Part shown: positions 13,401 to 24,100 of the stretch, piece by piece | Layout of the letters: every line of letters starts with the position of its first letter | How positions within the stretch are numbered: the stretch's first letter is position 1 | DNA from: Citrus sinensis | Lineage: Eukaryota > Streptophyta > Magnoliopsida > Sapindales > Rutaceae | Assembly (NCBI RefSeq): GCF_022201045.2 | Contig: NC_068560.1 | Span: 33,381,001 to 33,445,000 of the forward strand | Direction: 5' to 3' | DNA length: 64,000 bases | Position numbers and translations under genes: made by a program | The notes under the pieces: model-generated | The model's input: the letters and a program-made list of their open reading frames with translations, nothing else | What the model was told of the DNA's origin: nothing | Database searches by the model: none

Positions 13401-15660
13401 AGAAGAAACAATCTCACTTGGCAACACGTCCATTCTTTTTGACTGATAATTAAAATATCTTGGAGGAGAGGTCGTTTTACTCCTGAAAAACCTAGACATC
13501 TCTTTTTTGGAGACAAAATTGGAAGGAGGGACCTGAGCCTTAAAAGGATCAGTTTCCTTGCTGAAAGTCGTCCCTAGAGATCCCACCGCAGTATCAACTT
13601 CTTTTGCTGATTCAACACCTTCGACAGAATTAAGACCTTTGTAGGCCCCATTACTCTGATTTTTTTTATCCATGTCTACAGAGAGTCCAAAGCCAAATAC
13701 TCCATTCTTGGTTTGAATCTCATCTTGATTCTCCTTCACTGTCTCATATTTCTCTTCCAGGAGGGATTTACCAGCTGATGCTTTTACTTTTCTGGTTCTA
13801 TTTGAATCTTTTAATAACACATCATTAGAAGTAATTGTCTGACCGGAGATTTGCGATGCACAACGAGCCATGTATTGCCTCCATCTGGATACCATAGCAT
13901 AAGTTCTCCAAACTCCTTCCTTACTGTGAAGATATAGGGGCTTTTTGCTGGAATTAGAAACGAGCGATGCAAACTTCTCAACCTGCTCCATTGTAGGCGC
14001 AGTCCGAACTTCAACTGGAATCTTGATCAACTCAACTTTTCCTGACAAAATAGCGTCATCTATGGCTGCTTCATAAAAGTTATCCTTTACCCTCTCTGCT
14101 CTAATATCTACAATAGTTTTATATCCTTTTTCCATTAACCACTTCAAACCTTCTTCTGTCACCTGACCACCCCTGCAAAAGGTAACCTCAGAATCTTTGG
14201 AAGCTATATCATCTTTAGAGTTGGATAGGTAAACAGGGCTCCAATTTGCAAATAGCGTATGGATGGGATAATCATCCCCACGAGGAAATCCAGAATCATA
14301 GCAGACATTCTTCAGCCTCTGCAATTTTCTCCAGACATCCAAACTTCGAACATCTTCAGGTGTCAAATAGTTTTCAAGAGCAATGTGCATGCTTTCGCAG
14401 CACCTTTTCATCTCGCTCCTGAATATGGCAAGGGGCGGAAGCTGATCCTCCGTCATGCTTATATCTGCAACACGATAGGCATTCATGATCGAAGATCTTC
14501 CAGAGAGAACATCCTCTCTTCCTTTATTTAAAAGAGACAGCATGCAACCAAGTACAGACACTATTTTGTCTTCCAACAACGGTTTTTCCTCAGGTGTGAA
14601 TTCATATGAAACAGTACATTCCCCAGTCAATGGATTGCATAATGTGTCCATCAATGCAGCATGAAGCCGTTCAGCTGCTCTAAATATTCTACAATAAGCC
14701 TCAACTTCAGCAATATCCCCGGGAACTGGGCCAATCCAAGGCAACTGAGATGGGTCATTCGACTGGATAACCTTTATTCAAGACAAATTGTGTTAGTCCA
14801 CAGCACAAAGCTGCTACATAAAAACAGTTCATTGACTTTCAAAAAGAGAAAATGAATTGAAACAATCAACTACACCCAGAGAGACAACTAAATGTAGCAC
14901 CAAACAGAAGTAATTGCTAGTACCAACATACCATACAACATAGTGAAACTAAAGGAACAGTAGAGTAGAAACCCTGAGCAGTTAAATTAAAAATGGCTTT
15001 TGCTCATTGCTGCAATTTAGCTAACCTTACCTGGCTAATCAAATGGCATGATTCGCTACTTCTGTGAGGGGCAAATTAGAGATCCAACTAATAGACATCA
15101 ATAAAGTCATGAACTTTAACGAAACTCAGTTTGACCCACCAGCTCATTTAGTCTCAAATACATGATCAACAACTTGCAAAATGAGAACACAAACAATTTT
15201 CCAGATCCTCCACAATTTCATCAAAAAGTTACCCTCATCACTGAAAACCACGATAACCCATCTTCAATTCACAAATCAACATCAATACGGAAAAAAATCA
15301 TTCAAACCCCATTACCCTCCAACTCTTTTTGAGTCATTTCATCAAACACCAAAATACAAAACCAAAAAACGTTCACGAGCAAATCAAAAACAAAAAAAAA
15401 ACCCAAATAAGTATAAAGATGAAAAAAAAACAGTGGCAGAAACTCACCTGAGAGTCCAAACCCAAATTCAGAGAAAAAGACTTGGATAGCTCCGCACTCA
15501 CAACTAACTTAACCCTCCGTCTAACCGATTCATTCCTCCTCTGTAACTTGAACCTGAACCCAAAACCCCACAGCTTAGTCTCGTTATTATGAAGCTTAGA
15601 GCTGCATAATATTCCGGTGGCCGGAGAAGATAACCGTTGCATGTCCACTAATAGCCACAT
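10497..15660 (-). CDS. NADK2: NAD kinase 2, chloroplastic
   Basis: Phosphorylates NAD to NADP with ATP in the plastid stroma, supplying photosynthetic electron transport. Eight exons on the minus strand: 15448-15660, 12858-14771, 12508-12629, 12264-12405, 11944-12168, 11688-11762, 11341-11442 and 10497-10700. They total 998 aa. The N-terminus ([13 protein letters not shown], then a basic RRNESVRRR stretch) fits a transit peptide; a second in-frame ATG six codons on is an alternative start. Residues about 80-375 are the plant-specific region, including a phosphatase-like loop HSKEGVWRT (353-361) that lacks the catalytic Cys. Residues about 376-640 look disordered and Ser-rich. The C-terminal third is the kinase: GGDG at 763-766, an NE motif in [13 protein letters not shown], and [16 protein letters not shown] from about residue 875. 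It matches Arabidopsis NADK2 (At1g21640) throughout. No lesions are seen. Confidence 0.96.
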
Positions 15661-16149
15661 GGCACAAGAAGGCACATGCCAACCTACGTTATTCAACTAT
15701 TGTGGATAATATAAAATGGATAGAGGGTTTTAGTGGAGTAACATTAGTGGTGGCTGGGACCTTTTTCAGTTTTTTGGGTCGCATTTCTTACAAAATAAAT
15801 TTAAAAAAAAGTTGCTGTTTTGATTTTGTTTTGGCTTTGTATTTGTCGATGTGATGGTTTTGTTGCTTCCTCTACTTCTAGATCAACCGGAATGGGACCT
15901 ACGAGCCCGTTATGTGTGCGCCGCCCCCCATGGTTTTCGTTTTTCCCTTCTAATCTGATACAACTCTCAAATTTTGCAGCTGTGTGTTTGTTTTTAACAT
16001 GATTTTTTTTTCAATCTTAAAATACATGATTTTTATTTTGCGAAAAAAATGGTAGCCAAAGAAGATGCCGGCAAACTTAAAATGTCACGACAAAGACTTC
16101 ATAATCAAGACAACGACAATATGGCAACTACACCTACTTGTCCATAACT

Positions 16150-16683
16150 AAGGTGACAGTTATTTTTTTGTCTGAAATCTGAATAAATCTGAATTACTCT
16201 GAATTTTGAATAGATCTGAATGTTTAAATGTGAATAATATGTTTATTTTTTCGTCTGAATCTCGAAATATAAATATGAAATTGTTTATTTTTTTCAACTT
16301 AAAAAACCGAAAATACGTACTTTTACATTTGTATCCTTATTAAATTTGAATGTCAAATAAATAATATATTAAATACCACAATATTTTAACGTTTATAAGT
16401 AAAACTAATGATGAGATTATTATGTGGGGTAAATGTCTATGGGTGAGTTTTGGGATAGACATAAAAAATAAATTATAAAATAAGGGATATTTTTTATATT
16501 AGTAAGTAATTGACTTAATTCAGGTTTCTCCATTAAGTAAAAAGCCAAAAAAATTGGCTTATTTTATTAAGTTAAAATTATCTAAAAAGTCTCATTAAGT
16601 TATAAAAATAAACATTTCTAATTAACTTAATTAATTAAGTTAAGTCACTTTAAGTCATTAAGTTAAAAAACAAACGCCACCTA
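16150..16683. mobile_element. hAT-like MITE candidate with subterminal ctgaat repeats
   Basis: The left end aggtgacagttattttttt and the reverse complement of the right end (aggtggcgtttgtttttt) agree at about 14 of 18 positions. The left subterminal region repeats tctgaat at least five times; the right one repeats aagt/ttaa blocks. Repeated subterminal motifs are usual for hAT elements. No clear 8-bp target duplication is visible (cataacta versus aaatttta), so the limits are approximate. Confidence 0.45.
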
Positions 16684-17289
16684 AATTTTAGATAATTTAG
16701 ATAGATACAGAGTAATCTAAGATTATATTTTACTAACATTTTATCTATTTTATATTTTTTAAGCATTATATTATAATTTACACGTACCTATTGCTAAGTT
16801 ACAATTCATGTAACTTACGTTATCTCCGAAACATGCAAAAAAGAGTAACATGAAAGTGAGTTCTACTTTGACTTTACATATATAGGCTGTAAATTACTTA
16901 AATTGTAATTTAACAAGACATTTTACACATCATTTTATGGTTGCGCTTTAATATTATTGGGAATGAATACGAGTGGCGACATTACACATTTGTATTTAGT
17001 AAAACTATAAAAGATTCACGCATTTGATTGGTATCAACTAATTCAAAACATGCATTTGACTATTTTAAGAATGAATTTTTAACAAGAAAAAGAATACAGT
17101 TCATTTGAAAAAAGTAAAATATTATTCATCAATATTTTCCTTTAAAAATATATTCATGTCCTTGAAGCATTTTATTTTAGGTCATTATACCTTAATGATA
17201 GTCTATTTGATTAAATTTTGGATGCTTAATCAATTTATCCTGCTGTTGGAAAGACAAACTTCAGTTTACTTATTTGATAAATTTTACAA

Positions 17290-18428
17290 GAGTAAAAATT
17301 CATTTAATCTTAATATTTTAATATTAGTACTTGTTTAGTTCCTCTATTTTAAAAAATATCTCAAAACACCCTCGACGTCACCCCCGTTACTGTTAATTTT
17401 AAAATCATGACGGTAAAAATATATTTTTCTCGTTAAAATTTAAAATTAAAAATGCCTTCAAATCTGGAAGTCTTTATCATTGTTCAATTCAATCCCGTCA
17501 TTAGACCCATGGGACAATGCTAGTGAGCTTAAAACTCTCATCATAATACTTGTGCCTTCCAAAGACATTTTTCAAGATATCGTTGATAAGGGATACAAGA
17601 TTCAAGCAATCAGGATCATAAGCATCCTCCACACCTTTGCCTAAAAATCGAACTGAAATACTAATTTGACTCATTTTGAATCTTGTAACACAAAGATGAA
17701 GAAAAAAAATCAAAAACATAAAACTATTACATATGAATTCATAAAATACAAAATCAACATTATAGAACTTTGTATGATTATGATTTTTTTTTCCAAAAAA
17801 ATTCAATCAAGTGAAGTTAAAATAATTTCTTTCCAATTACAAATCCATTCCACTACTAATATTAAGCTATGAAACAACCATGAAAGGGTTAAAAAGGTAA
17901 AAAAACAAAAACAAAAACCGTTAAAACTTTTGGCATATGGAATTTTAGTTTTGTGAAGAAATATCCATTCAAGTGAAAACAAATGATGATTTCTTTTCAT
18001 TGAAATACACATTGGAAGATTAAAAAATAAATAAATAAATAAACAAGACCAATATAACACGTATCAGAGTAAGCCAATTTCTTTCGCTGACAGTTTTGAC
18101 ATCAACTGCAAGACTACACTTCCAGTAGAAAAAATTTTATAGCGAGAAAATTTGGTAAGAACCTTAAAAATTCAAGTCGTTTAAGTTCTTAAAGCTAGGG
18201 TTTTGAACAATATAAGTGTGAAAATATGATTTTACTATTATGAATCTAGGTTATCGTAATAGTTTTTTTTATTTTAAATTTTAACAAGAAAAATATATTT
18301 TTACCCTCATGAATCTAGAATTAACAGTAACAAAAGTGACGTCGAGAGTGTTTTGAGGCATTTAAAAAAATAGAGAGATTAAACAGATACTAATCTTAAA
18401 ATATAAAGACCAAATAAGTTTTTACCCA
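17290..18428. mobile_element. Mutator-like element (MULE), non-autonomous, with 9-bp target duplication
   Basis: A perfect 9-bp direct repeat, attttacaa, flanks the element at 17281-17289 and 18429-18437. The ends are long imperfect inverted repeats of about 165 bp: left 17290-17455 begins gagtaaaaattcattt, and the right arm read on the other strand begins gggtaaaaacttattt. Both arms share ctcaaaaca.cctcgacgtcac and gttactgttaatt. Nine-base duplications with long terminal inverted repeats are the signature of MULEs. The interior has only one short minus-strand frame (17501-17674, 57 codons, starting MSQISISVRF), which could be a transposase relic or captured DNA. Confidence 0.85.
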
Positions 18429-19518
18429 TTTTACAATTCTTGAAATAATGAAATTATAATAACCTAACTTTAATTTATTTAAAAAAAATGTTATTTTTAA
18501 TAATTGACTACTGATAAGAAGGGTCAATTTCACTTTTCTCCCTGAAGTTTGACATATTTTCAGTGAGATGGTTAAGATGATTTTATTAATAAAATCACAC
18601 TAAGGAATTTCAATATTTGTTGTTTATCAGGTTGTTAAGGCCAATGTTGCAATAGTAAAACTTTTGAAAATTTAAATTAAATCTATCTTTTCTTTCCTTC
18701 TTTTTTTTTCCCCTTTTTTTGGAAGAAAATTCTTTCTTCTATTTTAATTTCATAAAGCATATTAAAAAAAATTCATAAAACAAGTATTTTCCCTGTTAAC
18801 GCCAACAAAAACCACCCAAAATCCTCACTCCAGGCAAAGGTTTTGGTTGCGATTGAGGATATTTATTGCTCAGGTGTGCTCGCTGGAATCTAATGAATCT
18901 ATTGGTTGGTTGGATTGACGACAACGATGGCTAGCTTAGCGGCGACGAACGAGTGGTAGAGGAAGGTTGGGTTTTGGCTAGCAATTGCTGGCAAGTTGTC
19001 TGACGCTGGAAAGGACGAGGGAGTGGTGATGGTGGGAGATGGCATTGGTAATGGCATGGCGCTTTTTTTTTTTTTTTTTTAAATAAATGGTTTATTTCCA
19101 AGTTAAACGGCAAAAGCTCTTCCTATGTTTTTTTTTTTAAATTTATTTGTTATTTTTAGTTAATGCTTTAATTTGAGAGCTACGGTTTGAGTCCATTGAT
19201 TTGAGTTGTTTTTTAGAACTAATTGTGATAGCAAATTAGATTTTGAGAGGAATCTTTTATTCTTTAAAATGGCTTTTTGATTTGTGATTGGATTTGCAAG
19301 AAAATTTGTAGATTTTGAGTCGATAGATAGAACAAATTAAAGAGATTGATCAAATTAAAGAGATTGATAAAAATCTTGGGATTTGAATGGAAATTGTATT
19401 TTGGAGAATAAAAGGATAATTTTGTTTATTGAGCTGGTAGAAGAGATCGTAAAATATAAAAAATAAAAATGTGATAACATTTTAATTTTAAAAATTATAA
19501 TTCAATAGTTTTCTTTTT

Positions 19519-20145
19519 GGGTAATTTTTAAAAACCTCCCCTGAGATTTGGGCTTGTTGCAAGTAGATGGCGAGAATTGATTTATTTGTAAAAAATCCCC
19601 TACCGTCAGTTAAGTTTAACATTGACCGTTAGTTGACCGTGCAAAGACAATATTACCCTTACCCTTAACAATAGTTTGTAAACGAAAATAACTAAAAAAA
19701 AACCAAAATTATTGGTGCAAAAAGCACAAACCCTATTTTTTGATAATTTTATCCTTGTCAATTCTAAAAATTTACAATATCATAGTTAAAGATTATGACT
19801 ATTTCATTTTTAAATTTTTAATTTTATCTTTCTTGTAGGAATTTTAAGGAAATATCAATAATTTAAAAAAGATTTTTTAATTTTTTAATTTTAACTTTTT
19901 TATAGAAACTTTAAGAAAATATCAATAATTTAAAAAGTGTAAAATAGCTAATAATTTTGGTTTTTTTTATAGTTATTTTCGTTTACAAACTATTGTTAAG
20001 GGTAAGGGTAATATTATCTTTGCACGGTCAACTAACGGTCAATGTTAAACTTAACTGACGGTAGGAGGTTTTTTACAAATAAATCAATTATCGCCATCTA
20101 CTTGCAACAAGCCCAAACCTCAGGGGAGGTTTTTAAAAATTACCC
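19519..20145. mobile_element. Long-TIR MULE-like MITE with 9-10 bp target duplication
   Basis: Inverted repeats of about 190 bp flank a short core. Both ends read gggtaatttttaaaaacc and continue through ttgggcttgttgcaagtaga and accgtcagttaagtttaac, with few mismatches. The direct repeat ttttcttttt (19509-19518 and 20146-20155) fits a 9-10 bp target duplication, although it is low-complexity. The core contains two roughly 65-bp tandem copies ending aaatatcaataatttaaaaa (about 19826-19937). It has no coding capacity. The few differences between arms suggest a younger insertion than the 17290 element. Confidence 0.8.
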
Positions 20146-21196
20146 TTTTCTTTTTCATTTTTCTTAATTTTTCTCTTTCATCTTCTCTGTTTTCCTTTTT
20201 CTTTATTCGTCTTCGTTTTCTACTCTTCTCTCCCCTTCTTTCCCGTCTTCTTTTCTTGCTTATTTCTTCCGGCTTCTGCTTCAGAGCAGTACTACGGGTA
20301 ATATGGTTGATTCAGATGATTTCGTATATCGTAAAAATAAACAAAAAAAATCAATTTTAAAATAATAAGCCATTTGGATGTAAAGTGAAACTTATTAAAT
20401 ATTTGAGAGGCATTTTTAAATTTATTGAAACATTTGGGTGTGAGTGAAAGTAGAAAAAATAAATAGAGGTTTGACTCTTGTCATTGAGTTGGTCCTAATA
20501 TAAATGGACAAATATAGTTTTACTTTTCTAACTGTTAAAGTTAATTGAGAGATGACACATTTTAGGAGGTAAATTAGCAAAACTAAAAATTTCATATTTT
20601 TAGGGACTAAATTACATTTTACCCTTAAAAATATCGAATATGGGAAAAAGAAATATCCTGATTGGCGGACTTGTATTTTTTTTTTCAATTTTACTGTTCT
20701 GCTGTGTAATTTTAATTTTATGCGATTCAAAAATATTTATCAAATAACTATTTTACTGAAAATATTAATATGCATAATTGCATATATGATTAGATTAGTG
20801 AAAAAAAGAGACATGTAACGTGTTGTTGTAATCTGAGGATGCATGGAAGCTATGTGCACCTTAATAAGTCCGCCCACAATAGTTTCCACTGAGAATAACT
20901 CTACAGACTCGGGAATAAAAATCCACAGCGATTACTAATTACAATGCAAAATCAGAAGAAATATGTTACACATTTACAGTACCTGAAATGGAATCTGCAG
21001 CCCATTTTCACATTAGCAAGCCGTTTGGATCAAAAAAATGATTTACGGACTCAAAAGCAGACGTTGCACTTGGTACAAGAGCTACCATATCTACCTGTGC
21101 ATCCTCTTGCTTCTTTTCCTCCATCACGCCCATTTTCAAACTGGTGAAGCTTCTGTTGACACTAGAGGTTATGGGATTCAAGCAGTGTTATCAATC

Positions 21197-24100
21197 TCAG
21201 GATCTCTCTCTTAATTGAACTAACTTTTCTAAACATGCTGCTTCTGATTTAGCTCTGTCAATGATCTTTTGCCTCCCTGACAAATCTTCTTCATAACTAA
21301 CCACCTGCATGTGCAAATATACAAAGCATAACCATCATATCAAAACCTGATTTAAGGCAAGCCCACGAGTGTTTTCAACATAGCAAGCGTATATTAGTTT
21401 ATGGAAAAACACCAATTTCTTATTTCTCCTCTTATATTGTAATTTGTCGACAGAAAAGGGTCTTTAAAGAAACTAAACAACAAGAAGACCACTTAAACGT
21501 CCGGAATGCAACGAAAGCATAAATGATTCAGATGAGTAATAGCTGAAACCTGAGATTCAGTTTGCGTTTCACTAAAAGGTTCATATATGCCTGAACCAAC
21601 ACCCTTGGAGTTGAAGGGATTTTGGATGTCATTCTTTTTCAGAGTCCTGAAAAGAGCAAAGATATTACTTGTGTTACAAAGAAGACGAAGCTTAGATTAC
21701 AGTCATAGATAATTCGAGCATACAATCTTGTGAGAATAAGAATATACTATGGAATTTCCAGCTTCTGATTTCTGAAGATGATGAAGGTCAGCAATGAAAG
21801 GATTTAGCATCTGAAACATTTTAATATTTCAATAACTGCCAAATAATTGCCTAGGAAGACAAAAATTATGATATAGTATCCCAAGTACTGAAACATGATC
21901 TGGCAGCGAGCTGTGGGGCCCACATCATCGCCCCACAAACACAAGCTTGACACGCACGCTGTCGCGCACGAGAGTCCTGATCTGGTGTGTGCTGTTGCAT
22001 GCCTTTCAGCAAAATTACTTTTCATATTGGAAATCTGTGAATGCATCACAAGGTCCACAACCATGCACTGATAAATTGAGTGGAGGGTATCAAGGAAATA
22101 TCTGTGATTCATAAACCATTAAGCGTTCTAGGCCTCTTTGCTGCTGTCTTATAGGAATCCTTTGATTGTTCATCCTAAAACGAAAACGAAAACATATTAA
22201 GAAGACACATTTTTCTCTTTCAATGCAATCCATTTCTCTGCATTGAAAATGATTTCTCTTCAACACACTTTACTCTTCAACATCATCGCTTTGTGTTGAA
22301 GCAAATTTCTCTGCAGTGCAGTATATTGTCTTAAATGCAGAGTAGTTGAAGAGAAATGCACCGTGGAAAAGAGAATGATGTTTGCCCTATAGCTGAGTCC
22401 CTCCCACAATCTATTTCAATCCCAATATCATTCATTTCTTCATAGAGATCTTCCAAACAGCATTTGGAAGACCACTCTGTGAAAAACACCTGAAGGAAAT
22501 GCGCCAAGAAAGACTTCTCCAGCCTTCAACCATTGTTTGAAAGAAAATGAAAAAAAGTAAAGAATAGATGGTCTCTCTTAATGATTGATAGGTCTAGATG
22601 GTTTCTCTTAATGATTGATAGGTCAAGCTTTCTCTCTTATAACAAACATAACCATGGCAAAAGAAAAGCTAATAAAGATCATGAAAAATAAAGAAAAACT
22701 GTTTAAGATAATTAAAAATATCACCTGTTTGACCACTGTCTAGATAGTCCAATGACAGAGTTAAAATCTGTATGGTTCTGGCCCAGCACCGAGCAGTCAG
22801 ATGGAAAAAGCTGTTCCAAGATCAAGGATGAAAACAGAAGCAAAAATCAACAGTATATAGAAATTAAACAATAATGATCAGACTGTAGGATACACTTTTG
22901 TCACATTCTGACCTCTCCGGCGACTTAAGATCTTGAACCTAACCATGGTAGCAGATATAAAGTAGTCAACAAAGAAAGGTAAACTCAATGACAACATTTA
23001 ATAAAATGAAAGAGGATCTTTATTTACCTTACTAGTCTGCTCCACCAAGTCCTCAATAACAGCAGCTACATCTGAACCAATATGAGGAACTTCCCCATTA
23101 TCTTTTGACATACTGTCTCCATTATAATTCGTACTGCGGTGAGGATCTTTTAAATGTACTCCAGGAAGAGTATCATGGTCCTCATCTTCTGAAATCCTTG
23201 CTCTTTTATTGTGAGCACTTGTTTGGTTTGCCTCATCCCTAAGGTTATCACTTCTAGTAATATCATCAATTTTATGAACCATAGTTTGAGGTGATGAGGA
23301 TTGTAGGCCACCCAGTGGATTAATAAACTGAGATGGTTCATCTGCAGATGACATTTGAACAGATTGCATAGGAAACTGGCTCACAGTGCACAACCCCGCC
23401 TCTCGGTCATGAGTAGTAACTTCTTTGGGAGAAAAATGATCCAGTGAAACAACTTCATTCTGTCAAACAGTTAATATGGTGCACATGTATGTTGTGAATA
23501 GCTGTGACTTCCAAATTAACAGCCAAACAAAAACTGAAGCATGCATGATATTGTTGGACAACACAACACACATGTCCCCCCAAAGGAGGAGAAGTAGAGG
23601 GAAGAGGAAGAGAAAAAGAGAATCAGGAATATACCTGCCTGACACATTCATATATCCACTCAGATGTAATTGAGGGTATCCCCCATTTACAAGCAGCCTC
23701 ATACTTCGGTCCATCAGAAAACTTACATAATAAACGGGTGACCTTTTTAGTTAATTTTTCCATGAACTTAGCTCCAAGAACAAAGCACAAATTTCTTAGT
23801 AGCACTCTATCTTTCTCCTCGTACTGTGAAACACAAAACCGAAACCTTTCAAACCCAGGCAAAGGAGTCTGACAGTGAAGTGGTGAATAGAGAATGTGAC
23901 TACCAACATCCAACAAGCATCCATCCTTCAACAACAATGTTAGTCAGTAACATTAGTTGCCACAATGGCCTTAGCATATATCCAAAACAAGATAGTAAAG
24001 ACGGTGAATGTCAACCCCCCCCCCCCCCCCCCCAAAAAAAAAGAGAGAGAGACAAAAACAGCAATATTGCAGCAATATAATTTATTGGATAAGGATAATG

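Larger units (their letters stand above)
15661..21196. other. Transposon-rich intergenic island between NADK2 and MEI1
   Basis: No conserved gene is seen. Three inverted-repeat elements lie here (about 16150-16683, 17290-18428, 19519-20145). Between the second and third is a more GC-rich patch (about 18890-19065) with no recognisable product. About 20150-20270 is a pyrimidine-rich tract directly after the third element. Confidence 0.65.

Noticed and set aside
15181-15489. 102-codon plus-strand frame over NADK2 exon 1
   Set aside because: It is antisense to the NADK2 first exon and intron, Lys/Gln low complexity, with no domain.
22200-22360. Possible microRNA hairpin
   Set aside because: The complementary blocks (ctctgcatt, atttctcttcaac) occur in the wrong order for a nested stem.
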